From JABMPJ01 sp964345005 (GTDB lineage: Bacteria; Verrucomicrobiota; Kiritimatiellia; UBA8416; JABMPJ01): a stretch of 64,000 bases of DNA. The notes under the pieces were generated by a model. It saw nothing but the letters and a program-made list of their open reading frames with translations. It was not told where the DNA came from and made no database searches. The DNA lies in NCBI GenBank assembly GCA_964345005.1, contig CAYFPQ010000006.1, positions 1 to 64,000 on the forward strand, written 5' to 3'. Positions 1-9,072 of this stretch are shown in pieces (position 1 is the first letter of the stretch; every line of letters starts with the position of its first letter). The position numbers and the translations under genes were made by a program.

Positions 1-2
1 GC

Positions 3-986
3 CGGATCATCAGGCTGCCGCGACGCAACCCGTCGGCAACCACCGAGGTCCCTGTGGCGCCCCCCGTCTCCCCTGACAGGTTGGCAGCGGAACTGGAAGC
101 CCTCGATGCCAGTCAGTGCATGATTGCGTCCAAGGAGCTCTCGGCGTGGGTCGCAACGGCAGAACAAGCGCCATCGATCCTTCATGAGATAGGACGGCTA
201 CGCGAGGAAGCCTTTCGCGCTGTTGGGGAAGGCACCGGGCGTGCGATCGACTTGGACGAGTATGACGACTACTATCGTCACCTCTTCCTCTGGAATAGCG
301 ACACCCGCGAAGTCGTGGCCGCCTATCGGCTCGGGGCAACCGACGAGATTATCCCGCAACGCGGGCTGCGTGGACTCTACACGTATAGCCTGTTCCGCTA
401 TCGACGCAAGCTGATCGACCGTATACAGCCGGCGCTGGAGATGGGACGCTCGTTCGTTCGAATCAGCTACCAGAAGAACTACACGCCCCTTCTCATGTTG
501 TGGCGAGGCATCGCCACCTACGTCGCACGCAACCCTGAATACCACACCCTGTTCGGACCGGTCAGCATTTCCGATGACTACGGAACGCGATCACGCAACC
601 TGCTCATGGCTTTCCTCAAGATGAACAAGTTTGAGCCGGAGCTGGCGCGACTGGTGAAGGCAAGAACACCTGTACGCCAGCCCTTCCTGCGTAAGCTACG
701 TCATCGCGAGATGCGAACGGTAGTAGAGAACATTGACGAGGTGGAATCGCTGATCGCCGATGTTGAGACGAATATGAAAGGGATGCCGATCCTGCTAAAG
801 CAGTATCTCAAGTTGGGCGGCAAGCTACTGGGCTTCAACATTGACCCGGAATTTCACTACGTGTTGGATGGATTGATCCTCGTTGATCTGCGTGAAACCG
901 ACGATCGCCTACTGCGTCGGTACATGGGCGATCAGCCCCTTACCGAGTACCGGGCATTCTGGCGGAAAAGACAGACGACAGGCTAG
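3..986 (+). CDS. PlsC/GNAT-type acyltransferase (COG3176-like), C-terminal part
   Basis: The frame is open to the left edge, so the gene starts outside the window; the GTG at 54 is probably not the real start. The visible part begins with a proline-rich linker and then matches the hemolysin/ornithine-lipid acyltransferase GNAT family: the segment EIGRLREEAFRAVGEGTG, then DLDEYDDYYRHLFLWN and VAAYRLG. The C-terminus has FHYVLDGLILVDLR and RYMG, as in the long lysophospholipid acyltransferase fusions. In that family an N-terminal PlsC (1-acylglycerol-phosphate acyltransferase) domain normally precedes this linker, so I infer a membrane-lipid acyltransferase whose first half is cut off. It ends 20 bases before the sulfatase start, on the same strand. 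A stand-alone GNAT enzyme is the alternative if a start lies just upstream. Confidence 0.8.
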   Translation, partial: RIIRLPRRNPSATTEVPVAPPVSPDRLAAELEALDASQCMIASKELSAWVATAEQAPSILHEIGRLREEAFRAVGEGTGRAIDLDEYDDYYRHLFLWNSDTREVVAAYRLGATDEIIPQRGLRGLYTYSLFRYRRKLIDRIQPALEMGRSFVRISYQKNYTPLLMLWRGIATYVARNPEYHTLFGPVSISDDYGTRSRNLLMAFLKMNKFEPELARLVKARTPVRQPFLRKLRHREMRTVVENIDEVESLIADVETNMKGMPILLKQYLKLGGKLLGFNIDPEFHYVLDGLILVDLRETDDRLLRRYMGDQPLTEYRAFWRKRQTTG

Positions 987-1005
987 ATGCAGGAGTATCT
1001 TAACG

Positions 1006-2403
1006 ATGAAGCAACCTAACATTGTGTTCATTATGTCGGATGACCATGCGGCTCACGCCATCAGCTGCTACCGCAGCCTCATCAACAGAACACCAGGCAT
1101 CGATAGGATCGCCTCCGAGGGAATGCGGTTCAACAACTGCTTCTGCACCAACTCCATCTGCACACCGAGTCGGGCGACGATTCTGACCGGCACCTACAGC
1201 CATGTAAGCGGCGTAACCACCCTGGCCACCATGATGGACAACCGTTTACAGACGTTCCCCAAGCTGCTGCAGGAGGCCGGCTACCAGACGGCCATGGTCG
1301 GCAAATGGCACCTGGGCGAGGGTGCGAAACACGAGCCGACAGGATTCGACTACTGGTGCGTACTCCCCGGGCAGGGGCTCTACTACGACCCGGAGATGAT
1401 TGAAATGGGCGAGAAGAAGACAGTATCCGGGTACGTCACCGACCTGATCACGCAGCGTTCGCTCGACTGGCTCAAGCAGCGTGATACGGAGCGCCCCTTC
1501 TGTTTGCTCTGCCATCACAAGGCGCCACACCGGCCTTGGGAACCGGAGTCCCGACACCTCGACAACCTGCGCTACACCAAGATTGCCGAGCCAGACACTC
1601 TGCACGACGACTACCGCCTCCGGGCGCGTGCGGCGGCGGCCGCGACGATGCGTATCGACCGCGATCTCAATGTCGCTGACCTGAGAGAACCCACACCCGA
1701 GGGCCTATCAGAGGTCGAAGAGCGTCAGTGGAAGTACCAACACTATATGAAGAATTACTTGGCATGTATCGCCTCCGTGGACGAGAGCGTGGAAGCGCTC
1801 TTGGACTATCTCGACGAGAACGGACTGACCGACGACACGATCGTGGTTTACACCTCGGACCAGGGCTTCTTCCTGGGGGATCACGGCTGGTACGACAAGC
1901 GGTTCATGTATGAGGAGTCCCTGCGTATGCCGTTTGTTGTCCGGTACCCGCGCGAGATCCCGCCTCATTCGGTCTGTGATGACATGATCCTGAACGTCGA
2001 TTTTGCACCGACGTTCCTTGAGCTTGCTGGATTGTCCGCCCCCAGCGACATGCAGGGCACCAATTTCGTTCCTCTCCTTGGAGGCAAGCTACCGGCCGAC
2101 TGGCAGACATCCATGTACTACCGCTATTGGATGCATCTGGCCGACCATGACGTCTACGCCCACTACGGCGTTCGCACTCTCAGATTCAAGCTTATCTACT
2201 ACTACGCCGACAGTATGGGACAGGCCGGATCGATCGACGAGACACGCGAGCCGGAGTGGGAGCTCTTTGATTTGGAACGAGATCCCCAGGAAATGCGCAA
2301 CGTCTACGACGATCCAGAATACGCTGATGTCGTAGTCGACTTGAAGGAAGAGCTGCACCGCCTTCAGGAGAAGGTCGGCGACTCTCCCTGTAAGGAAGTC
2401 TAG
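1006..2403 (+). CDS. Sulfatase (type I, formylglycine-dependent)
   Basis: The 465-residue product hydrolyses sulfate esters, probably on sulfated glycans. The start MKQPNIVFIMSDD puts the metal-binding Asp pair at residues 12-13, and an AGGAG lies about ten bases upstream; an earlier in-frame ATG at 883 lies inside the preceding gene. The maturation motif CTPSR begins at Cys52, the residue expected to become formylglycine, followed by ATILTG. The second sulfatase signature GYQTAMVGKWHLG and the downstream metal site SDQGFFLGDHG are present. The C-terminus has the usual WELFDLERDPQEMRN segment. No signal peptide is visible, so the location is unclear. No formylglycine-generating enzyme lies in the window. 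The substrate cannot be read from the sequence. Confidence 0.93.
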   Translation: MKQPNIVFIMSDDHAAHAISCYRSLINRTPGIDRIASEGMRFNNCFCTNSICTPSRATILTGTYSHVSGVTTLATMMDNRLQTFPKLLQEAGYQTAMVGKWHLGEGAKHEPTGFDYWCVLPGQGLYYDPEMIEMGEKKTVSGYVTDLITQRSLDWLKQRDTERPFCLLCHHKAPHRPWEPESRHLDNLRYTKIAEPDTLHDDYRLRARAAAAATMRIDRDLNVADLREPTPEGLSEVEERQWKYQHYMKNYLACIASVDESVEALLDYLDENGLTDDTIVVYTSDQGFFLGDHGWYDKRFMYEESLRMPFVVRYPREIPPHSVCDDMILNVDFAPTFLELAGLSAPSDMQGTNFVPLLGGKLPADWQTSMYYRYWMHLADHDVYAHYGVRTLRFKLIYYYADSMGQAGSIDETREPEWELFDLERDPQEMRNVYDDPEYADVVVDLKEELHRLQEKVGDSPCKEV

Positions 2404-2413
2404 TGCAACCGCA

Positions 2414-3250
2414 TTACTTGACGGTTTTACGCGTCAACTTGCCGAGAGTCTTCCAGAGTCCTTCAGCATCCTTCTGAGCCAGAAGATCCTTCCGCGCGCT
2501 CTCATCGGAAAACGTCTCAGCCAGACCTGCCAATAGCTTCAGATAGAATGCGCTCGCCGCCGTGGGAATCACGATAAAGACAACGATCCGGGTCAGCTGA
2601 TCTCGGTCGCCATCCCACCGAACGCCCTTTGGCGACAGGCCTACCGCAAGTGCAAGCCCACCTCCCTCGACCCCGCGCACGTGCGGCACCGCCAGCCCAT
2701 GCCCCACAGCGGTGCTTACGATGGCTTCACGTTGCAGCGCCGCCTCAACCAGTTTCTCCGCGCCTTCGACGAATCCCTCGGCCTCCATCTTCGAAGCCAT
2801 CTCCGTGATGACATCCTCCACCGTATTGGAGGTGAGCTTCGGGATCATAAGCGATGGGGCGGAGAATCGTGCGATCCCGCCCTTCTGGCGGCCCGTTCTC
2901 CGTCGCTTGCTGGCGATACGCTTTGCCGCGGCCTCCACGAAGTAAAGCATGCGCGCACAGTTGGGGCAGCTGTGGACCTCGCGCGCAAGTCGTACGGCTT
3001 GAACAAGGCTTATAGGAAGAGACATTCCACAGCCAGAACAGACCTGCTCGGCGATCGGCACAATGGCGGACTGCTGCTTGTTTGAAAGCTTCTCGGCATG
3101 TTCACGAACATCGCGTGGCAGCTTGGCCGTCATGACCTTGATAGCGGCGTTGAGGTCGTCCAGATGCGCATCACCCGACATCAGCTTCTGCTCGTCTCGA
3201 ATGAGTATCATTTCCTCCAGCTGAATCAACTGGTTCACGACGGGATGCAT
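2414..3250 (-). CDS. Zinc-ribbon/coiled-coil protein fused to a PTS EIIA (fructose/nitrogen-type) domain
   Basis: A 278-residue two-part protein. Residues 1-60 look helical. They are followed by a zinc ribbon with CSGCG (Cys71, Cys74) and CPNC (Cys95, Cys98), the arrangement of the DUF164/CdsZ-like coiled-coil zinc-ribbon proteins. A basic linker (about 110-125) leads to residues 130-278, which resemble PTS EIIA type 2. These contain REAIVSTAVGHGLAVPH, where His190 sits at the position of the phosphorylated histidine. PtsN-like EIIA proteins usually regulate rather than transport, and no sugar permease genes are nearby. The fusion suggests a phosphorylation-responsive protein that binds a partner or nucleic acid through the ribbon. 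It converges with the sulfatase gene, only 10 bases apart. Confidence 0.8.
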   Translation of the reverse strand: MHPVVNQLIQLEEMILIRDEQKLMSGDAHLDDLNAAIKVMTAKLPRDVREHAEKLSNKQQSAIVPIAEQVCSGCGMSLPISLVQAVRLAREVHSCPNCARMLYFVEAAAKRIASKRRRTGRQKGGIARFSAPSLMIPKLTSNTVEDVITEMASKMEAEGFVEGAEKLVEAALQREAIVSTAVGHGLAVPHVRGVEGGGLALAVGLSPKGVRWDGDRDQLTRIVVFIVIPTAASAFYLKLLAGLAETFSDESARKDLLAQKDAEGLWKTLGKLTRKTVK

Positions 3251-3360
3251 ACAGTAACCTCCGGTAGAGTCCTATTCACTGGTGAACGAAGCGCCGGATT
3301 GTAGCAGGGGCATGAGAGAAAGACCACCCCCTTTCAGCATCTTTTGCGAAGGCAGGGGGC

Positions 3361-3389
3361 TTGACACCCCCACTGTCGCATGATACAAA
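3361..3389 (+). promoter_or_regulatory. Sigma70-type promoter of tRNA-Ala
   Basis: A perfect -35 box TTGACA at 3361-3366 is followed, after 17 bases, by TACAAA at 3384-3389 inside TGATACAAAT. Transcription would start near 3396, about 20 bases before the mature tRNA. Confidence 0.6.
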
Positions 3390-3417
3390 TCCGCCCGTCT
3401 TTTTTGACGCTGGATGT

Positions 3418-3493
3418 GGGGGTATAGCTCAGTTGGTAGAGCGCCTGAATGGCATTCAGGAGGCCAGGAGTTCGAATCTCCTTACCTCCACCA
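3418..3493 (+). tRNA. tRNA-Ala (GGC anticodon), CCA encoded
   Basis: A full cloverleaf can be drawn. The acceptor arm GGGGGTA pairs with TACCTCC and contains the G3-U70 wobble pair that identifies alanine tRNAs. The D arm is GCTCAGTTGGTAGAGC, the anticodon stem CCTGA/TCAGG carries the loop ATGGCAT (anticodon GGC), and the T arm contains GTTCGAATC. The discriminator A is followed by an encoded CCA at 3491-3493. Confidence 0.97.
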
Positions 3494-3533
3494 CTCTTTG
3501 CTTGGGGCTTCGGGTGGTTCACTCATATCCACC

Positions 3534-6500
3534 TCACTCCCTCTTCTGTTCCTGCAACCTGCGCAAGATAATCTTTGCCCGATTATCGGTTGCCGCCGAA
3601 CGCTCGGCATATTCCCAGACGGCATTCAGATGGTTCTCGGCCGCCTCGAAATCCCCGATCAAGAGGTATATTTCGGCAGCATTCAACGTCACCTCAAGCG
3701 TCGAGTAATGTCCCGGTTCCATGAGAGAGAGCGCTCGTTCCATATAGTCGCGTGCCCGGTCCACTTGCCCCATACGCAGGTAGACCATGGCCGCAGTATC
3801 GAGCACAGGAAATGAATCCTGTCCCATCTCAAGCAACAGCGGCAGCAGTTCCTGTGCGCGTGACACAGTCGAAGGATCCTCGAGCAGCGTGTAGACCAAG
3901 TTGTTGAGTACGTTGACGCGGTCGGGGTGCATGCTATAGGCCGATTCGAGGATCTCGACGGCCCTGTTGTGATCGCCCTCAATTCGGGCCGCCTCGGCAG
4001 CCATTAGCAGGGATTGCACACGCAGTTTGCTCCGGTCCTTATCGATAACGGGTGCGAGCACGGTCAGTGCCCTGCGTGTGTCCCGCTTCTCGAAGTAGAC
4101 AAAACCCAACCGCTCAGCCCATTCCCGCTCCTGTGGATTGTGTTCACTGAGGTACTGCAGAGCCTTGATGATATCGGCATCCCGCTTATCGCGAGCCCAT
4201 TTGAGCATGACAACAGCTCTGTAGAAAGGCCCTGGATTCCTGGCCAACTCCGAACCGGCAAGCGCACATGACAGCGCCCAGTCGTAGTCCTTCAGCAACA
4301 GTCCGGACCGAATACCCAGGACATAGGGCGGAACGAGTCCCCGGGACTGCTCGATTGCATAGCGCGCCGCCGCGGCGGCGGCACGCGGCATTCCGTTATC
4401 CAGCAGAAAGTCTCCCGCTCGGACAAACGTCTCAGGCGAAAACTGCTGTGCGACGACAGCTTGCTTGATCTCCGCTCGAGCCCAGTCCCCCCTCCCATCG
4501 GAGACAAAACGCTCCATGAGATGGGCCAGCCATATGTCCGGGTCATGCGGACAATGCTCGCGCGCAGACGCGACGGACGTAGCCCGGTCTTCCGTAATCA
4601 CCATGTGGATACGTCTTAACACCACCGAATCGGGCGCGAACCGCAGCGCCGCCTCGATCGTCCGGTTGGCCTCGGCGTAGCGCTCTTGTCGAGCCAGCAG
4701 CATGGCCAGTTGGTGCAGCACGCCGATCTTCTCGAGGGGATTCCGTCCGATAGACTCCCAGGCCGCAATGTCCGAGACATCGCCCTTCCCCCGCGCTCGA
4801 CACCAATCGCGAGACTTGCCGCGCAGCGCCTTGACGTAAGGACTCGACGCCTCCTCGGATTCGGCGGTATACGTTGCCGCCTGCTGGTCGAATCCCGCCT
4901 CATCCAGTGGGGGCGGCCAACGTTTTGCAACTGCCAGCCTCGCACGAGGCAGCACCAGTCGCTGTCTTTCACCGCGCTCACTGCGCGTGATTCCGACGTT
5001 CATGGCGTTGCTCATCCGTTCGGCCTCGCGATGCCGCCCTGTGTCGTACAGCAATTGCACCAGTACACGTGGGTCCGGATCCCCCGCCTTGGTCAGAACA
5101 AACAGGGCTTGATCCTTGTACCGGAACACATCCCAGATTGCAGCCAAGGCGGCGTGGATCCGCCGGGACCCCGGATAGGTACGACGGGCCTCTTCGGCTG
5201 TCTGGAGTGCCGCGGCCCCCATGTTCAGGTTCATCATGGCGCTGATAAACATCAAATCCGCACCCAATCGGGGCTGGTAGTTCGACAGCGCTCTGTAGGC
5301 AACCATGGTCTCGTAGAGATCATGCCAACGTCCCTGCTGACTCTGGAACACGGCCCGCTGGTAAAGAATATCCCGCTTCTTCTCGGGATACCGCTCCTCC
5401 ATCTCCTTCAACTTGGCATGGGCCTCCTTGTATCGTCCCGCCAGTCCCAAGGCCGGCGCCACGGAAAGCTCCATACGTTCGTTAAGTGTTCCTTCTGAGG
5501 CCCGTCTGTCGATCTCCGCAAAGAACAGGTCAAGGTATCGCGTCCGTCCCTCCCTGCCGCGAGATCCCGCCACCGTCTTTGCCTCGGGAACATGACTCCA
5601 GAACGCCTTGAACGGCTCAAGATCTCCGGTTGCCTGGTAGAATCGACTCAGATCGATTCTCTTAGTCGCGCTCTCGGCCTCGATAGATAGAGAGTGCTTC
5701 CTGAACATGAACCACATCTCATGGAAACGACCCAATGAAAGATAGAGCGCGGGGTCTGTGGCGTCCTGCCGGCGCAGGGCGAGCCAGGCCAGCCACGCGA
5801 GATCGGGCCGACTGAGGCGAAACCCGTAGTCGATGTACGAAGCCAACCGGTCTGCATTCAGTTTGGGCAAGTTCTCCGCCAGATTCGTAGCGAACATCTC
5901 CTCCCACTGTCCCCCACTTTCACTCATCGCCAGAGAGAAAAGACTGCTTAAGAAGCGAGGGTCCGTTGGATGGTCCAAGACGACATCCTTCATGATCTCC
6001 GCGGCACGCGCAACGTTCCGTATATGGAGGTGAGCCTGAACAGCAACCAGGGCGGGGCCAATGTCGCTGTATCGCACCGACTTGTTGTCGCACTCGACAA
6101 TGGTGTCCCACTGTTCATGGAGAGCCAGGTAGGGGAACAGCGCACGCACGCGGTTTTGGACGAGGTGTGACCGGGCGGCGATGACAATACTGTTGTTAAC
6201 CTGCTCAGGAATGTCTTTGACGGCCGCGAACTCGGCCAGGAGTATTGCTGCGCCGGGGGCTTCTCCCGCATGCAGCGACATCTCCTTCACAACTGTGAAG
6301 GCTTCGTCAACACGACCAAGAGACATCAGCGAACGACCACGCATCATGGATTCGACAATGTCTAGCGGCGGAGGCAGAGCATCGATCACCTCCAGTGTTC
6401 CGACGTAGTCCTGTTTTACCAGAAGCACGTGAGCCCGCTTCATGAGAAGGTCCCGGTCGGTGGGAGCTATCTCAAGCGCTTCCTGGATAGCAGCGTTCGC

Positions 6501-7571
6501 CGCTTCCACCTCGTTCTCCAGGAGCAGATCGATCACCGGACGCATCATGTTGAGGCGATGACCCGAACGTTGCTTATAAATGACAAAGGCAGTGCCCAGC
6601 GAGAGAAAGCCGAGGAGGAGCAGTGGCTTCCACACCGAAACGAAGAGGCGCCATGGTCCCGGAAGTGCTCGCCCACGGTCCGGGCGTTCCAACTCGCCGT
6701 TGCGAATGCCATCGGCGAGACGGCGACGCTTGTCACGGAATACCTTGTATGCCGACACCTCAACCTGAACAATGAGTATCGTAAAGAGGAGAAAGGCCCC
6801 CAGCGTATCGTGCAAGACGGTTTCGGCCCATTCACGCGGCATTCGTGGTGCTACGATTACAACAGCCGCCACACGCAGTATGTTGAAGAACAGAACCTGA
6901 ACCGCGCCGGCCAACAGCAATACGACGCTCTCAAACCAGCGGAGTCGAAAGAGAAACCCCACACCAAGCGTACAGAGCGTCACCGTGACAATCGTACGCA
7001 TTCCGCTGCACGCCTCGGGAACGCCCAGTGTCAACAGCCCTGTTCTCAGATAGAATCCCTCAGCCCAAACAGCTACGTTGGCACAGTAGAGTAGAATCTG
7101 CGCGCCTTGCACCGACATCAGCTGCATCCATAGCTGCAGTTTGCCGAAAATCTGTCCGGGGATGGGGTGCATCCAGTAGAGCAGGAAGACGGCTATCGCA
7201 ATGTCGCGGCGAAACTGCAAGGGCAACGACCAGCGAAGGCAAGCATAGAGGAGCAGAATGATGCCCATCCACTCGAACTGGTGCACGCCGAAAATCGTAC
7301 CAGCCACAGACAAGAGAGCGCCGCCCACACCTAGGAGCAGAGGAATTCTGGCACCATGAAACCGAGGAATACGAGGGTTCTCGGATTCAGTGTCCAGTTC
7401 GCGATCCGGCTTGGGACGAAACAGGATTAGGGTCGCAAAGATGGATACCAGCACGACACGTATGAGACCATCGTCGTCCGCCGCGACCCGCTGGAAGTTC
7501 GTCAGCGCCCAGACGGAGAACAGTCCGATTCCCGCATAGAGAATGCTCTTACGTGTCTTATCAGAGCTCAT
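3534..7571 (-). CDS. Exosortase with giant C-terminal TPR extension
   Basis: A 1345-residue fusion. Residues 1-290 form a multi-pass membrane exosortase domain with the expected catalytic residues: Cys188 in PEACSGMRT, Arg233 in NILRVA and His254 in LHDTLGAF. Exosortases are thought to cut and anchor PEP-CTERM proteins at the cell envelope. One more membrane segment lies near 315-335. The remaining roughly 1000 residues are tetratricopeptide-like helical repeats, probably a scaffold for substrates or assembly factors on one face of the membrane. Ordinary exosortases have about 300 residues, so the extension is large. The start overlaps the stop of the beta-barrel gene by 11 bases and no good ribosome site is visible, which suggests translational coupling. 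A PEP-CTERM candidate substrate is encoded at 24904-25683. Confidence 0.88.
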   Translation of the reverse strand: MSSDKTRKSILYAGIGLFSVWALTNFQRVAADDDGLIRVVLVSIFATLILFRPKPDRELDTESENPRIPRFHGARIPLLLGVGGALLSVAGTIFGVHQFEWMGIILLLYACLRWSLPLQFRRDIAIAVFLLYWMHPIPGQIFGKLQLWMQLMSVQGAQILLYCANVAVWAEGFYLRTGLLTLGVPEACSGMRTIVTVTLCTLGVGFLFRLRWFESVVLLLAGAVQVLFFNILRVAAVVIVAPRMPREWAETVLHDTLGAFLLFTILIVQVEVSAYKVFRDKRRRLADGIRNGELERPDRGRALPGPWRLFVSVWKPLLLLGFLSLGTAFVIYKQRSGHRLNMMRPVIDLLLENEVEAANAAIQEALEIAPTDRDLLMKRAHVLLVKQDYVGTLEVIDALPPPLDIVESMMRGRSLMSLGRVDEAFTVVKEMSLHAGEAPGAAILLAEFAAVKDIPEQVNNSIVIAARSHLVQNRVRALFPYLALHEQWDTIVECDNKSVRYSDIGPALVAVQAHLHIRNVARAAEIMKDVVLDHPTDPRFLSSLFSLAMSESGGQWEEMFATNLAENLPKLNADRLASYIDYGFRLSRPDLAWLAWLALRRQDATDPALYLSLGRFHEMWFMFRKHSLSIEAESATKRIDLSRFYQATGDLEPFKAFWSHVPEAKTVAGSRGREGRTRYLDLFFAEIDRRASEGTLNERMELSVAPALGLAGRYKEAHAKLKEMEERYPEKKRDILYQRAVFQSQQGRWHDLYETMVAYRALSNYQPRLGADLMFISAMMNLNMGAAALQTAEEARRTYPGSRRIHAALAAIWDVFRYKDQALFVLTKAGDPDPRVLVQLLYDTGRHREAERMSNAMNVGITRSERGERQRLVLPRARLAVAKRWPPPLDEAGFDQQAATYTAESEEASSPYVKALRGKSRDWCRARGKGDVSDIAAWESIGRNPLEKIGVLHQLAMLLARQERYAEANRTIEAALRFAPDSVVLRRIHMVITEDRATSVASAREHCPHDPDIWLAHLMERFVSDGRGDWARAEIKQAVVAQQFSPETFVRAGDFLLDNGMPRAAAAAARYAIEQSRGLVPPYVLGIRSGLLLKDYDWALSCALAGSELARNPGPFYRAVVMLKWARDKRDADIIKALQYLSEHNPQEREWAERLGFVYFEKRDTRRALTVLAPVIDKDRSKLRVQSLLMAAEAARIEGDHNRAVEILESAYSMHPDRVNVLNNLVYTLLEDPSTVSRAQELLPLLLEMGQDSFPVLDTAAMVYLRMGQVDRARDYMERALSLMEPGHYSTLEVTLNAAEIYLLIGDFEAAENHLNAVWEYAERSAATDNRAKIILRRLQEQKRE

Positions 7572-8991
7572 GTCGGTATGTCAGCAGCACAGAGACAATG
7601 TCGCGCGTGTAGTCTAACTCGTCGTTGTCACCATCCCGCTCAATGTGCTCCGCAAATGCCGTAAGCTTCAGTTCATCCGTCAGGCGCACAACAGGCCCGA
7701 ACTTGAAAGCCAGCGTGTCGTAGTCACCACTGAGTTCGGGGTCGGCGGGTGAAACGATATCATCGTCGTTGGAGCGCTCTCCGTAGCGGGCCGAACCTAC
7801 CAGAGAGACCGCCGGCATGATCGGCACTTCACATAGCAGCCCGCTGGTCCAGTCCACATACCCGTTTGCATTCGTTGCGCTCGGATCACGTTTCTGCCAT
7901 CCCGTGTAGAGGTGCCACCGCGAGAGGTCACCGGTCCAACGAATGTCATACGTGAACAGGTCAAACTCTTCGAAGGAAGTCGTGTATCCGCCGCGCAACC
8001 CTTGCGCAAAAGAAACACCGTGCCGAAGGTTCTCACTCAGGCGAGTCTCAAGTCCTGCTCCGTAGATGGTTGTGTTGATCTCCTCAATCGTATTCCCGCC
8101 ACCCAAAATCGTCCCCACGGCGTACCCCCCGAAGACTCTGGCACTGGTGCGTTCCGTCAGCCGCGTATCGAGAGTGACCCGATAGTTGTTGATGAGCGTT
8201 GTGGGCCTATCGGATTCCGGATAATCAATATGGTCCAGCCCCCCATGTAATCCCATAATCACGTACTCGGCCAATTCGTACTCGTAGAGAAGGTAACCGC
8301 TGTGCGTTACCCGCGTCTGAGCATCCCATTCATCGTCCAGTGCCCATCGATCAGCTCGTGACGCGCCAAACCCGAGGTTATGCCGATCAGCCACAAGCAA
8401 GTCGCCGTCCAATCCGATCGTGTTCGATATGTTCTCGAAGCGCTGCCCCCCGTATCGGTCCTCGATGCCGCGGGTATCGAGATAGTCCGTCTGCCATGCG
8501 AAGCCATCCCACAGTCGCATACGCAAGTAGGGCACAGGCGACACTTCCATGGACAGATTGGCGCCAATCCCTTCCCCGGGCAAAAACACACGAAACTCGC
8601 TCTCCTGTGTATCGAGCGGGTAGTACTCGTAACGCAGACCGACAGATACATCCAAGTCGGTGTGTGGCCCTATAACCAAGTAGTTTCGGGTATCCAAGTC
8701 AACAATGATAGGCCAGTCCGACCCGTCCTTCTTCAGTCGCCCGCGCGACCCGCCAAAGAGGAAATCCGTCCCGGCACCGGTTGTGTCGACATACCGGTAG
8801 CCTGTGGTCAACAGGAAGGCCCAGCTGGAGTGAAACGGTCCGAGCTGAATGGTAGCGTACTCAGGAATGGCCACTTCCCTGTGATTGTCGTAGCGCAAGT
8901 TCTGTGCGTTCGCGAACGTGCACAGAAATGCGGTCAGAAGACACATTCGTGCCACGGTCTTCAGGCGTAAGTCAACCATCGTCATACGCAT
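7561..8991 (-). CDS. Outer-membrane beta-barrel protein (exosortase-linked)
   Basis: The 476-residue product begins with a clear signal peptide (basic start, hydrophobic LLTAFLCTF, cleavage after ANA). An upstream in-frame start at 9045 would spoil this, so 8991 was chosen; ATGs at 8985 and 8979 are possible. The mature part has many alternating, aromatic-rich strands separated by polar loops, as expected for a barrel of the kind often found in exosortase/polysaccharide-export loci. No specific family signature was recognised. It is translated directly ahead of the exosortase and overlaps it by 11 bases, so the two probably act together in exporting or anchoring surface material. Confidence 0.7.
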   Translation of the reverse strand: MRMTMVDLRLKTVARMCLLTAFLCTFANAQNLRYDNHREVAIPEYATIQLGPFHSSWAFLLTTGYRYVDTTGAGTDFLFGGSRGRLKKDGSDWPIIVDLDTRNYLVIGPHTDLDVSVGLRYEYYPLDTQESEFRVFLPGEGIGANLSMEVSPVPYLRMRLWDGFAWQTDYLDTRGIEDRYGGQRFENISNTIGLDGDLLVADRHNLGFGASRADRWALDDEWDAQTRVTHSGYLLYEYELAEYVIMGLHGGLDHIDYPESDRPTTLINNYRVTLDTRLTERTSARVFGGYAVGTILGGGNTIEEINTTIYGAGLETRLSENLRHGVSFAQGLRGGYTTSFEEFDLFTYDIRWTGDLSRWHLYTGWQKRDPSATNANGYVDWTSGLLCEVPIMPAVSLVGSARYGERSNDDDIVSPADPELSGDYDTLAFKFGPVVRLTDELKLTAFAEHIERDGDNDELDYTRDIVSVLLTYRHEL

Positions 8992-9072
8992 GAAGCCTAC
9001 CAACAGAGCCGATCTCGACGCAATGGCAAAGAGAGAGATAGCCAAGCCCGCCTGCTTTCTCTATAGTGCGGA

